Below, piece after piece: positions 17,639 through 25,594 of a stretch of DNA of 64,000 nt. This stretch comes from an uncultured Bacteroidales bacterium. Its GTDB lineage: Bacteria > Bacteroidota > Bacteroidia > Bacteroidales > P3. The position numbers were made by a program, and so were the translations under genes. Every line of letters begins with the position of its first letter. The stretch's first letter is position 1. The notes below the pieces were generated by a model, which was given only the letters and a program-made list of their open reading frames with translations, did no database searches and was not told where the DNA came from. Location of the stretch: assembly GCA_900317125.1 (NCBI GenBank), contig ONFR01000003.1:124001-188000 (forward strand), written 5' to 3'.

Positions 17639-17721
17639 GCCCTGGTGGCGGAATGGTAGACGCGGTAGACTCAAAATCTGCTGTCAGCAATGGCGTGGGG
17701 GTTCAAGTCCCCCCCGGGGTA
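17639..17721 (+). tRNA. tRNA-Leu (anticodon CAA)
   Basis: An 83-nt class II tRNA. Acceptor GCCCTGG pairs with CCGGGGT (two G-U pairs, including position 1-72), discriminator A. D-loop GGTAGACGC; anticodon stem GTAGA/TCTGC with loop CTCAAAA gives anticodon CAA (reads UUG). A long variable arm follows, then the T-arm GGGGG-TTCAAGT-CCCCC. CCA is not encoded. A hairpin and T-run follow directly. Confidence 0.93.
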
Positions 17722-17726
17722 CAGAA

Positions 17727-17760
17727 ACGACAAAGTCACATGGCTTTGTCGTTTTTTTTT
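17727..17760 (+). terminator. Rho-independent terminator of tRNA-Leu
   Basis: ACGACAAAG (17727-17735) pairs with CTTTGTCGT (17744-17752), followed by a run of eight or more T. Confidence 0.9.
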
Positions 17761-17904
17761 GCCTCCTATTGTTTTTTATTATTATATTTGTATTCGTCCG
17801 AAGTTACAATCGATGTGAGTACCTTGCCCAGGGTGTATACATGTTGCAATACACTTCGCAGCGTGGCACCTCTGCAACGCGTTTTGTTGTGCAATAATAC
17901 ATGG

Positions 17905-17943
17905 AAAGAAGACAGTCCGGCTCTTTGGCAGGCTGTCTTCTTT
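17905..17943. terminator. orphan hairpin upstream of the small lipoprotein gene
   Basis: AAAGAAGACAG pairs with CTGTCTTCTTT. The 280-nt gap 17760-18040 has no convincing gene; this hairpin may be a leftover terminator of a lost gene or part of the 5' region of the lipoprotein gene. Confidence 0.45.
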
Positions 17944-18040
17944 ATCCCAATATGCATTATGAGGAATAGTGACACAATAAAATATGCGTTTTCGCGTTAC
18001 AGATGTGTTAATTTTTATTATCCATTAAATACACACAACA

Positions 18041-18418
18041 ATGAAAACAATTAAATTACTTATGTTCTTTGTGGCTGCCGCCACAATGATGACCATGTCC
18101 TCATGCACTAAGGAAAAGGAGGACAATTCCCTTGCCGGTACCAAATGGCAACTTGTCAACGAGCAAGACGCAACCTATCATGGTGTCAAAGTTGTCTACA
18201 CTGTAACGTTCGGCCAAAACAAGGAGATGACCTTCACAAGGAACGTGAACGGTACAGATTTCGTGATGAAGGGCACCTACACCTACAAGGACGGCTCAGG
18301 TGTCGGCCTGCTGTATCAGGAAGGCGATTCCAACGAGTATCGCTTGACTTTCAAAGTCAGCGGCAACACTTTGACGTTGAATTTCTCCTTGCGCGACATA
18401 GTGATGACCAAGATCTAA
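18041..18418 (+). CDS. small hypothetical lipoprotein (lipocalin-like)
   Basis: 125 residues starting MKTIKLLMFFVAAATMMTMSSC, a lipoprotein signal with Cys22. The mature part begins LAGTKWQLVNEQD, then alternating beta-type strands (YTVTFGQNKEMTFTRN, GTYTYKDGSG, YRLTFKVSGNTLTLNF). This is the pattern of short lipocalin-like/META-like lipoproteins in Bacteroidales; function unknown. Monocistronic, with a terminator at 18442-18480. Confidence 0.75.
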   Translation: MKTIKLLMFFVAAATMMTMSSCTKEKEDNSLAGTKWQLVNEQDATYHGVKVVYTVTFGQNKEMTFTRNVNGTDFVMKGTYTYKDGSGVGLLYQEGDSNEYRLTFKVSGNTLTLNFSLRDIVMTKI

Positions 18419-18441
18419 TAACGATTCATCGCTATATGTTT

Positions 18442-18480
18442 GTGGTCTGAGCGGGGACACCCCACTCAGACCACTTTCTT
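18442..18480 (+). terminator. terminator of the small lipoprotein gene
   Basis: GTGGTCTGAG pairs with CTCAGACCAC around a CGGGG/CCCC inner stem, followed by TTTCTTT. Confidence 0.85.
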
Positions 18481-18497
18481 TATCTTGGCCAAAACAA

Positions 18498-18530
18498 AAG
18501 CGGGAGGCATTGAAGCATGCCGTCCCGCTT
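18498..18530 (-). terminator. terminator of the truncated gene at 18554
   Basis: AAGCGGGA pairs with TCCCGCTT with an inner GGCAT/ATGCC stem; on the minus strand TTTTGTTTT follows. Confidence 0.7.
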
Positions 18531-18553
18531 GTGTTAGTTTATTGATGTGATGT

Positions 18554-19105
18554 TTATTCAGCTCTGCGTGCTAAGCGGATGCAGAGGGCGTAGCCTGCAT
18601 GCACAGTTGCATTGTTGTCGTTGGGGGAGATACTGGAATTGTCGAAGTAGAGGTAGGAGTGGGTCTGGTTGCCGTCGAAATCGCGGGTCCAGTAGTAGCC
18701 GTAGGTTTGATTCGCATGGGTCGGATTATGGCCATTATGTTCGACGTAGCCGTTGGCACGGAGGAACACACATCCGGCTTCCTCCAGCTCGCTGAACTGT
18801 GCAGCGGTGTAGTTGATTTGGGTGAAATCTGCGGAGGCATCGTTCAGGGCAGTGGGCTGCGCGAGGTTGTCGTTGGGCCAGAGGAACTCATCGGGGAAGA
18901 GCAGCAAACCGTTGGCGCCATTGATTTGCACCTTGGCGAAACGGGCGTAGGAGACACCGCGGGTATAGAGCAGATAAGCCCATTCGGTCCTGCTGAGTGT
19001 GAACCACATGGTAGCGTCGATGTAATGACCCCAGTCGTAGTAGTTGTCCGGGCCGAGAGAGCCATATCCGTTGTTGTTTGGGAATACACCGTTGTTGACA
19101 CTCTA
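18554..19105 (-). pseudogene. 5'-truncated gene: C-terminal part of a Bacteroidales FISUMP/DUF1566-like secreted protein
   Basis: The frame opens after a TAG at about 19104 and codes about 180 residues beginning SVNNGVFPNNNNGYG. An internal ATG at 19009 would give 151 residues but starts inside the conserved domain. The text resembles the C-terminal half of a repeated Bacteroidales/Fibrobacter family: DWGHYIDATMWFTLSRTEW, GANGLLLFPDEF, EEAGCVFLRANGY, YGYYWTRDFDG. The N-terminal half, with signal peptide, is absent. Upstream is non-coding DNA with inverted repeats whose left end coincides with the break. Most likely a gene remnant. It keeps its own terminator. Confidence 0.7.
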
Positions 19106-19461
19106 TAATATTTGTATTTATCCCAAATCGGTCATTAGTCGACTTATCAATCGGGATAACCGCACTCAGCGGACGGCACGACCCACTTGGGCCGTTCAAT
19201 CCCGGCTCGATGATGCCTGCTTATAGTCTTGTTTTCCATTATCATATCGAGTAACGAAGCTATAACGATACTATAACAATACAGGATTGAACGGCCCCTC
19301 TCCGTAGCGAGGGGAAAACGTTGCCGCTCCATGGCGCAGGGTGGGTAGGCAGAACAAGGTACGGGGCACGGTTTATCCCCGTGCATTGCACGATTCGGCA
19401 GTTAGACCGTAGGAATTTTCGGTTTTCTAACGACCGATTTGGTTTTATTTTCTATATTATT
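19104..19461. repeat. nested inverted-repeat block, possible small non-autonomous mobile element
   Basis: Outer arms CCAAATCGGTCATTAG (19123-19138) and CTAACGACCGATTTGG (19427-19442) match at 15 of 16 positions; TATAATA/TATTATA at 19104-19110 extends the symmetry after an 11-nt mismatch. Inner arms GGGCCGTTCAATCC (19189-19202) and GGATTGAACGGCCC (19284-19297) are perfect. No transposase or good ORF lies inside. The left end falls on the point where the neighbouring gene is broken. No clear target duplication was seen. Confidence 0.5.
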
Positions 19462-19665
19462 TCGGTACACTTGGTAATATACGATGGAAACTTAGTCAAA
19501 GTGGGATGTAAAATGTGGGGATAGTACGACGGCAAGACCGACGTAATCCCTATTGAATGCTTGGGAATTAACGACCGAAGAATCGAGGACTCTGGAGCAG
19601 TTCAGGTGGTGACGAAGGTGTGGCGGCGGGTCTGCCACACGTGAGCTGATGGGGGGATAAACAAA
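19462..19665. other. non-coding stretch, nothing recognised
   Basis: Together with the inverted-repeat block this makes about 600 bp without a credible gene. Short ORFs here lack start context or any family resemblance. A partial copy of the outer-arm word (TTAACGACCGA) occurs at about 19567. Confidence 0.5.
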
Positions 19666-19691
19666 GCATCCCGCCGTGGTGGGCGGGATGC
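19666..19691 (-). terminator. terminator of the YD-repeat-like gene
   Basis: GCATCCCGCC pairs perfectly with GGCGGGATGC around a 6-nt loop; on the minus strand TTTGTTTA follows. Confidence 0.8.
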
Positions 19692-19718
19692 TGCCTATGT
19701 ATAAACCAAAAAAATGTG

Positions 19719-20597
19719 TCAATAGTATTTGATATCGCGCTCGACGATGTAGACGGGTATTTTCTTGTCGTTCTCAACCTGGTATTCGTAGCGGGTCACC
19801 CAGTTGCCCTCTTCGTCGTAGCGGTATTCGTAGAGGGTGATGGTGAGCTCGGGCTCGTTGGGGTCTTCGTAATAGTCGAAGAGGGTGGAGCTGACGGGCT
19901 CGTTGTGCTCGTCGTATTCGTAGCGTATCTCCTGCACTTTCTCGCCCTTGGCGTTGAAGACCACGGTCTTGTAGATGTTGTCGTTCTCGCCGTAGATGTA
20001 AATCTCGCGGCGGAAGACGTTGTTTGCGTGGTCGTTGTAGCTGAGCTGGCTGAGGCGGCCCTGGGCGTCGTATTTGTACAGCACGCGGCTTTCAATCTGG
20101 CGCTCTTCGTCTTCGATATAGACTTCGGTCAGTATGAGGTCGGGGTCGTAGAGGTAGTAGGTGCGGCCGATGATGTTCTCGTCGGGGTCGAGGATGTGCT
20201 CGAGGGTGACGAGGCCGAAATCGTCGTGCTTGTATTTGGTGCGGAAAATCATGTCTTCCTCGTTCGAGAGGTACGACTGGCTGCGACGCTGCCCTTTCTG
20301 GTTGTAGACGGTCTTGAGCCGTTCGAGGATGCTTCCCCGTCCGGCGTTGGCGTGGTTGTCGGCCTCATACATCACGGAGAGGACGTTCTTCACTTCCCCG
20401 TGCAGACCGTCGCGCTGGCAGTCGGACAGCTGCTCGGGCATACGCTGTTCATTTTTCTGTGGTGCGTTGGGGCGGCGCTGTACTGCCTGGGTGGGGCGGT
20501 CGTTGATGCGGCCACGCAGATTGTCGTTGTTTTGGGCGGCCAAACAACCCGCAAATCCCAAGAATACGGCGATCGCCAGAACTTGCTTATTTTTCAT
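19719..20597 (-). CDS. secreted protein with YD/RHS-like short repeats
   Basis: 292 residues with a signal peptide (MKNKQVLAIAVFLGFAGCLAAQ; the Cys could also make it a lipoprotein). From about residue 90 on there are repeated units of 25-30 residues with a Y-x-Y-D-x-x-G core: YKHDDFGLVTLEHI, YKYDAQGRLSQLSY, YEYDEHNEPVSST, YRYDEEGNWVTRY. This is the look of RHS/YD beta-repeats, but far too short for a toxin-shell RHS protein. Role unknown, probably periplasmic or surface. It has its own promoter and terminator. Confidence 0.75.
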   Translation of the reverse strand: MKNKQVLAIAVFLGFAGCLAAQNNDNLRGRINDRPTQAVQRRPNAPQKNEQRMPEQLSDCQRDGLHGEVKNVLSVMYEADNHANAGRGSILERLKTVYNQKGQRRSQSYLSNEEDMIFRTKYKHDDFGLVTLEHILDPDENIIGRTYYLYDPDLILTEVYIEDEERQIESRVLYKYDAQGRLSQLSYNDHANNVFRREIYIYGENDNIYKTVVFNAKGEKVQEIRYEYDEHNEPVSSTLFDYYEDPNEPELTITLYEYRYDEEGNWVTRYEYQVENDKKIPVYIVERDIKYY

Positions 20598-20661
20598 AAT
20601 ATTCTTTATACTAATATGTTGTACTGACTTTTTGATGTATTTGAACGTATTTTTGCGAGTT

Positions 20662-20669
20662 CAAAGTTA
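20662..20669 (-). promoter_or_regulatory. Bacteroidota -7 box for the YD-repeat-like gene
   Basis: Minus-strand TAACTTTG, 65 nt before ATG 20597. Confidence 0.5.
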
Positions 20670-20699
20670 CGAAAAAAAACGGAAATGGGAAAAATTTAG

Positions 20700-20707
20700 T
20701 ATCTTTG
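20700..20707 (+). promoter_or_regulatory. Bacteroidota -7 box for the SSS symporter gene
   Basis: TATCTTTG, 27 nt before ATG 20734; rules out the long in-frame extension back to 20314. Confidence 0.55.
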
Positions 20708-20733
20708 CACTGCAAAAAAAATTTAAACGTGCA

Positions 20734-22191
20734 ATGGAAAGTGTTGTCTTAATCTGTTTTGTGGCTTACACGGTGCTGCTTTTTGCGGTGATGTGGCTCT
20801 CGTCGCGCAAGTCGGCGGGCAACGATGCCTTTTTCCGTGGGCAGCGCAAGTCGCCGTGGCCGGTGGTGGCTTACGGCATGATCGGGGCTTCGCTTTCCGG
20901 GGTGACGTTCCTCTCGGTGCCGGGAGGGGTGTACTACGGCCAGTTCACCTATATGCCTCTGGTGTTCGGTTATGTGCTGGGCTATGCGGTCATCGCCCTT
21001 GTGCTGCTGCCTTTGTATTACAGGCTCAGCCTCACCTCTATCTATAGCTATCTCGAACAGCGTTTCGGCGTCGCTTCCGAGCGGACAGGAGCCCTCTTTT
21101 TCATTATCTCCCGCCTCATGGGTTCGGCGCTGCGCATGTATTTGGTGGTCTTTGTGCTTTACGAGTTTGTCTTCAGGGGATGGGGTGTGCCCTTCTGGGC
21201 TATCGCGGTGGTGTTCATCTGCATCATCCTGCTCTACACTTTCCGCGGCGGAGTGAAGACGGTGGTGTGGACCGACATGCTGCAGACCACCTTCCTGCTC
21301 CTTGCCGCCATCGCCACCGTGGTGGCCATTCTCCACGAGATGGACATCTCACTGCCGCAGCTGCTCCGCCGTTCGGCCGATGCGGGCTATACCCGCGTCT
21401 TCGAGACCGACCCCACAGCCGGCAAGTATTACTGGAAGCAAATCCTCAGCGGCATGTTCATCACCATCACCATGACGGGTCTCGATCAGGACATGATGCA
21501 GAAGAACCTTACCTGCAAGAATCTGCGCGATGCCCAGAAGAATGTGATGACCAGCAGCCTGCTGTTCATTGTTGTCAATCTGATTTTCCTCTGCCTGGGT
21601 GCCGCGCTGATTGCCTACGCTCAGAGCACCGGATTCGAGTTGCCTGTGGATGCCAAGGGGCTTGTCATGGGTGACAAGATTTTCCCCTCCGTGGCTTTCC
21701 ATCTTAGCACCTTCACCGCGGTGGTGTTCATCCTCGGCATGGTGGCGGCGGGCTATTCCAGCGCCGACGGTACGCTGACGGCGTTGACTACCACTTTCTG
21801 CTACGACTTCCTCGGGTTCGACCGCCGCGAGGACTCCCGGTCGTCGGTGCGTCTGCGCCGCTGGGTGCATGTGGGCTTCGCCCTGCTCTACCTGTTGGTG
21901 ATTATCGCCTTCCGTCCGTTCCACACCCAGTCGCTTATCGACACCCTCTTCGACATCGCCGGCTTCACCTACGGCCCGCTGCTGGGTCTCTACACCTTCG
22001 GCCTCTTCACCAAGCGGAAGGTGCGCGACCGCTGGGTGCCGCTGGTCGCGGTGCTGGCTCCCGTGCTCTCGTTTGCATTGAAGATGTATATGCCCCTGTG
22101 GACGGGCTACCATTTCGGGTTTGAGATTCTGCTGGTCAACGGACTGCTCACCTTCATCGGCCTGCTGGCCATCAGGGTGAAGGAGAAATAG
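20734..22191 (+). CDS. sodium:solute symporter (SSS/SLC5 family)
   Basis: 485 residues, polytopic inner-membrane protein with about 13 hydrophobic segments. Family features: N-terminal FFRGQRKSPWPVVAYGMIGASLSGVT region, GGVKTVVWTDMLQ after the sixth segment, and a Na+-site-type GMVAAGYSSADGTLTALTT. It imports a sugar, amino acid, nucleoside or carboxylate with Na+; substrate not assignable. The frame extends 140 codons upstream, but the start at 20734 fits the promoter and the family N-terminus. DUF4831 follows after 33 nt. Confidence 0.9.
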   Translation: MESVVLICFVAYTVLLFAVMWLSSRKSAGNDAFFRGQRKSPWPVVAYGMIGASLSGVTFLSVPGGVYYGQFTYMPLVFGYVLGYAVIALVLLPLYYRLSLTSIYSYLEQRFGVASERTGALFFIISRLMGSALRMYLVVFVLYEFVFRGWGVPFWAIAVVFICIILLYTFRGGVKTVVWTDMLQTTFLLLAAIATVVAILHEMDISLPQLLRRSADAGYTRVFETDPTAGKYYWKQILSGMFITITMTGLDQDMMQKNLTCKNLRDAQKNVMTSSLLFIVVNLIFLCLGAALIAYAQSTGFELPVDAKGLVMGDKIFPSVAFHLSTFTAVVFILGMVAAGYSSADGTLTALTTTFCYDFLGFDRREDSRSSVRLRRWVHVGFALLYLLVIIAFRPFHTQSLIDTLFDIAGFTYGPLLGLYTFGLFTKRKVRDRWVPLVAVLAPVLSFALKMYMPLWTGYHFGFEILLVNGLLTFIGLLAIRVKEK

Positions 22192-22224
22192 AATGTATTC
22201 ATTGAAAATAAATATTGTATAGAT

Positions 22225-23355
22225 ATGTTTCGTAAACTGCCATTCCTTTTTGCCGCAACGGCTTTGCTGTGGGGGTGCTATTCGGTCACCCCGGTCAGCG
22301 GCGACAACGGTGTGATGGGCGAGGGTGTGTTTTATTCCCTGCCCCGTACACAGATTTGTGTCGATGTCACCTACCAGTATTATGATTTGAAAGATGCTGT
22401 CTTCAGCGAGTATGCCTCCGAGATGCTCGCGCTGGACAATTTCGATGTCGACAAGCCTTACCGCATCCAGAATGTGTCGTCGTCCTATACCGTCGTTGCC
22501 GACCCCGACAATTACTATCTGGTCACCCCTAGCGGCATCTCTGTGCAGGTGGACAACCGCCATCTGCTCTGCGCCGTGGGCATGACCCCCAAGGAGGTGT
22601 CCGAGCAGCTGGGACCCGCCATGCAGGTCAACCAGCTCACCGACGGCGATGCCAAGCTGGTGCTGCATAACGCCACCGCCGACAAGATGCTGCCCACCTA
22701 CAACCTCTACGACCGCACCGACACATTCTATGTGCGTGGCGACCGTCCCGGCCAGCCCACGGGTCTCTCCACTAAGAAGGCTCCCCGCTCGCTGCGCCAG
22801 CGCGCCCAGCGTGCCGCCGAGGAGATTGCCGAGCTCGAGGACACCCGCGCCGACATCGCCCTCTCCGACCGCTATACCCCCGAGGGGAAACGCGAGCTGC
22901 TCCACCAGCTGGAGGAGAAAGAGGCTGTCCTCCTGGCTCAGTTCATCGGCAAGCCTGTCGTCGAGACCGTCCATTTCTTCATCGACCCCAAGCCCGCCAG
23001 CAGCGCCAAGGACTCGGTGCAGCAGTTTGTCCTCTTCTACTTCTCGCGCAGCGAGGGAATCTGCGAGAGCGACGACTACGATGCCCTCCCCGTGGTCTGC
23101 ACCTTGCGTCCCGACAAGACCATGCAGCAGGTGCGCGCTTTCAGCCGCCATCCCAAGCGGCTTGCCTTCTTCGCCAAGCACAACTTCCAGTACCGTCTGC
23201 CCTCCCTGGCGCAGATGAAGCTGTCGTGCGAGCTCTTCGACTATCAGGTGACGCTCCCCGTAGCCCAGTTCGGCCCCGTGGTCGATTTGCCCCATCGCCA
23301 TTTCAAGGCCCTGTTCGACCCCACTACCGGCGCCATCGTTTATTTTGAGAATTGA
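22225..23355 (+). CDS. DUF4831 family lipoprotein
   Basis: 376 residues with a lipoprotein-type signal (MFRKLPFLFAATALLWGC, Cys18). The GVFYSLPRTQICVDVTYQYY start of the mature domain and the repeated beta-rich segments match DUF4831, a Bacteroidota family of unknown function. A charged helical stretch lies mid-protein (RQRAQRAAEEIAELEDTRAD, then GKRELLHQLEEKE). Likely in an operon with the symporter before and RNase Z after it. Confidence 0.75.
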   Translation: MFRKLPFLFAATALLWGCYSVTPVSGDNGVMGEGVFYSLPRTQICVDVTYQYYDLKDAVFSEYASEMLALDNFDVDKPYRIQNVSSSYTVVADPDNYYLVTPSGISVQVDNRHLLCAVGMTPKEVSEQLGPAMQVNQLTDGDAKLVLHNATADKMLPTYNLYDRTDTFYVRGDRPGQPTGLSTKKAPRSLRQRAQRAAEEIAELEDTRADIALSDRYTPEGKRELLHQLEEKEAVLLAQFIGKPVVETVHFFIDPKPASSAKDSVQQFVLFYFSRSEGICESDDYDALPVVCTLRPDKTMQQVRAFSRHPKRLAFFAKHNFQYRLPSLAQMKLSCELFDYQVTLPVAQFGPVVDLPHRHFKALFDPTTGAIVYFEN

Positions 23356-23382
23356 GAATTGAGAGTTGAGAATTGAGAAGCC
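23356..23382. repeat. GAGAATT/GAGAGTT tandem octamer-like repeat
   Basis: Immediately after the DUF4831 coding region the sequence reads as TGAGAATT-TGAGAGTT-type units repeated three times. Similar short homopurine repeats occur in other gaps of this window (40.8, 62.1 and 62.3 kb). Confidence 0.5.
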
Positions 23383-23415
23383 TTCAAGCAATAAATTATA
23401 GGAGGTTGTCATAAG

Positions 23416-24213
23416 GTGAATTTCTACACGACCATACTCGGCTCCGGTGCCGCACTGCCTACCGTCGCCCGCCATTGCAGCGGACAGGTGGTGAACGTCA
23501 ACGGCTTCAGGATGCTTTTCGACTGCGGCGAGAACACCCAGACCCAGCTCCGCGTCTATCACCAGAAGATGCAGGGCATCTCGCACATCTGCCTCACCCA
23601 CCTCCACGGCGACCATTTCTTCGGGCTTCCCGGACTGGTGAGCAGCATGCACCTCTGCGGACGGCAGCAGCCTGTCGACGTTTACGCTCCCGCCGGCATC
23701 CGCGACGCCATGAACCTGCTGATGCAGGTCTCCGGGAGCCATATCGAGTTCGAGCTCAACTACCACGAGCTCTCGTTCACCGAGGGCATCCAGCTGCTTT
23801 TCGAGTCGCCATTGTGCCGCGTGTATGCCTTCCCGCTGCTCCATTCCGTCCCCACCTACGGCTATCTTGTCGAGGAGAAACCCCGTGGCAAGAACCCCGT
23901 CCGCCGCTACGCCTATTGCACCGACACCACCTACGACGAGCGTTTCCTCCCCTATATCGAGGGGGTGAACCTGCTGTGCATGGAGAGCACCTTCGACCAC
24001 TCTTTCGACAGTGTGGCACGCGAGAAGCTGCATTGCACCACCGTCATGGCGGCCACGATGGCAAAGAAGGCTAATGTGGGACAGTTGCTGCTGACGCATA
24101 TCAGCGCCCGCTTCAAGGAGCCGGAGAAGCTGCTGGCCGAGGCGCAGGCTATCTTCCCCGCCACGCTCATTGCAGCCGACGGCGAAACGCACGAGGTGCG
24201 CTACCGCTCCTGA
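23416..24213 (+). CDS. rnz: ribonuclease Z (tRNA 3' processing), short form
   Basis: 265 residues from a GTG at 23416. Removes 3' trailers of tRNA precursors, relevant because the tRNA-Leu here lacks encoded CCA. Metallo-beta-lactamase motifs: THLHGDHFFG (HxHxDH), then LLHSVPTYGY, YCTDTTYDE (metal-bridging Asp) and HISARF. The usual loop of roughly 35 residues before the YAYCSD motif is reduced to EEKPRGKNPVRRYAYCTD, which explains why it is shorter than the usual ~305. Its last codons overlap the convergent trmO by 13 bp. Confidence 0.9.
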   Translation: MNFYTTILGSGAALPTVARHCSGQVVNVNGFRMLFDCGENTQTQLRVYHQKMQGISHICLTHLHGDHFFGLPGLVSSMHLCGRQQPVDVYAPAGIRDAMNLLMQVSGSHIEFELNYHELSFTEGIQLLFESPLCRVYAFPLLHSVPTYGYLVEEKPRGKNPVRRYAYCTDTTYDERFLPYIEGVNLLCMESTFDHSFDSVAREKLHCTTVMAATMAKKANVGQLLLTHISARFKEPEKLLAEAQAIFPATLIAADGETHEVRYRS

Positions 24214-24899
24214 GCGGCTTCGTCGTCGTGACGCTTCGGGTCGATGCGCTCCACCACTGCTGTCCGTCCGGTCACTCTGAATTTGATTTCACACCCGCCG
24301 TATTCCATCCCGTACAGCCGTCCGGGGTCGTGCTGGTACTGCGGCCTTGGGTCGTGGGCGAGTAACGCTGTCAGGCTTGGCCGCAATGCCGGCGGAAGGA
24401 CCTCCAGCAGCTCTTGCGGGCATTGCACCTCGAGCAGGGTGTCGGCAGCCTGTGGGGCAAAGCCGCTGCGGGCGTCGGGATGGCTGTCGGTATAGGGCAG
24501 GTAAGGCTTGATGTCGTAGATGGGAGTGCCGTCCATCAGGTCGGCCCCCGTCACATGCAGCACAGCCCCCAGGGTGGCATGCTGCTCGATGCCTGTCAGC
24601 CGCACCGACGACAGCCCCAGGGCGTTCGGGCGGAAGGGACTGCGAGTGGCGAAAACCCCCATGCGGCGGTTCCCTCCCAGCCGTGGCGGCCGGACGGTGG
24701 GCGACCAGCCCTGCCTCACCGCTTCGCTGAACTGCCAGATAAGCCAGATATACTCGAAATCCTCCAGCCCCCTCACCGCTTCGGGTACCCGGTATTCGGG
24801 CTCGAAGACGATTCGTGCCGGGGTGTCGACGATGCCCGCCTGGCGCGGGATGCCGAACTTGGTGGCAAAACAGCTCTCGATATGGGCAATGGGGTGCAT
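24201..24899 (-). CDS. trmO: tRNA (N6-threonylcarbamoyladenosine37-N6)-methyltransferase TrmO-like
   Basis: 232 residues, TsaA/YaeB family, methylates t6A37 in tRNAs reading ACY codons using SAM. Signatures: FGIPRQAGIVD, GLEDFEYIWLIWQFSE, NRRMGVFATRSPFRPNALG and LDGTPIYDIKPYLPY-like DLMDGTPIYDIKPY. Start MHPIAHIES at 24899 suits the family; the frame continues upstream into the PAP2 gene. Last gene of a five-gene operon. Confidence 0.88.
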   Translation of the reverse strand: MHPIAHIESCFATKFGIPRQAGIVDTPARIVFEPEYRVPEAVRGLEDFEYIWLIWQFSEAVRQGWSPTVRPPRLGGNRRMGVFATRSPFRPNALGLSSVRLTGIEQHATLGAVLHVTGADLMDGTPIYDIKPYLPYTDSHPDARSGFAPQAADTLLEVQCPQELLEVLPPALRPSLTALLAHDPRPQYQHDPGRLYGMEYGGCEIKFRVTGRTAVVERIDPKRHDDEAAQER

Positions 24900-24913
24900 C
24901 GTGTGCTGTGCTT

Positions 24914-25594
24914 TTAGAACTGTAGGTAAGGGGCTAGCCAGTACATCAGCGAGGTGCTCAGAATCCCCAGTCCGGCACCTGCCAGCACGTCGCTGGCCCA
25001 ATGCCGGTTGTTATACATGCGCAGCAGACCCACGCCTGTCGCCACGGCATAGCCCGTGATGGCGATGGCGGGATACTCCTCGCCATACTCCCGTCGCAGC
25101 ATCTCCGCGCCGAAGAAGGCGGTCATCGTATGCCCCGAGGGGAAGCTGGTGAACACCCCGGGATAGGGGCGCTCCCTGCCGATGGTGTATTTCAGGCCGT
25201 TGGAGAACAGCACGGTGAAGAGGGCGCTTCCCGCCCCCAGGCACACCATGTCGCGCCAGTTGTGGCGGCTCTCCAGTCCGCATGCTTTCAGCAGCACCAC
25301 CGACGAGATGGGGACGTACTGCAGGAGGTTCTCCGCCTCGTACCGCTTGTGGCCGTCCAGCTGCAGCCAGTCGCGCAGCTTGATGTCGATGTTGTCGTGG
25401 AGCGACGGGGTGAAAGCCACGGTAGCCCCTCCCGCCAGCAGCAGGGTGGGGGCCACGGTCTGACCCCATGTCAGCCGGTGGTCGTAGCGGCACGTCAGGC
25501 TGTCGCTGCGTTGTCCCGCTGCCGCCAAGGGCCGCAGGACCGTCGCCAGCAGCAGCACGCCGAGCAACGTGGTGTGTATATGGCTTTTTGTCAT
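24914..25594 (-). CDS. PAP2 family phosphatase, membrane/periplasmic
   Basis: About 226 residues (ATG 25594, overlapping the comB stop as ATGA; an ATG at 25600 is also possible). N-terminal hydrophobic signal/anchor, then the acid-phosphatase triplet motifs: KYTIGRERPYPG (KxxxxxxRP), SFPSGHTMTAF (PSGH) and NNRHWASDVLAG (R-x5-H-x3-D). Members dephosphorylate lipid phosphates such as undecaprenyl pyrophosphate, phosphatidylglycerol phosphate or lipid A 1-phosphate; which one is unknown. Translationally coupled to comB. Confidence 0.85.
   Translation of the reverse strand: MTKSHIHTTLLGVLLLATVLRPLAAAGQRSDSLTCRYDHRLTWGQTVAPTLLLAGGATVAFTPSLHDNIDIKLRDWLQLDGHKRYEAENLLQYVPISSVVLLKACGLESRHNWRDMVCLGAGSALFTVLFSNGLKYTIGRERPYPGVFTSFPSGHTMTAFFGAEMLRREYGEEYPAIAITGYAVATGVGLLRMYNNRHWASDVLAGAGLGILSTSLMYWLAPYLQF

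Noticed and set aside
17524..18054. 176-codon plus-strand frame
   Set aside because: It runs through the tRNA-Leu gene and its terminator.
19189..19240. tRNA-like T-arm word (CCGTTCAATCCCGG)
   Set aside because: No cloverleaf can be drawn around it; it is part of the inner inverted repeat.
19719..20597. RHS polymorphic toxin
   Set aside because: Only about four short YD-like units, no core RHS motif or toxin tip, and no immunity gene.
21349..24192. 947-codon open frame on the minus strand
   Set aside because: It is antisense to the SSS symporter, DUF4831 and rnz genes, all of which have family motifs; GC-rich codon patterns create such shadow frames.
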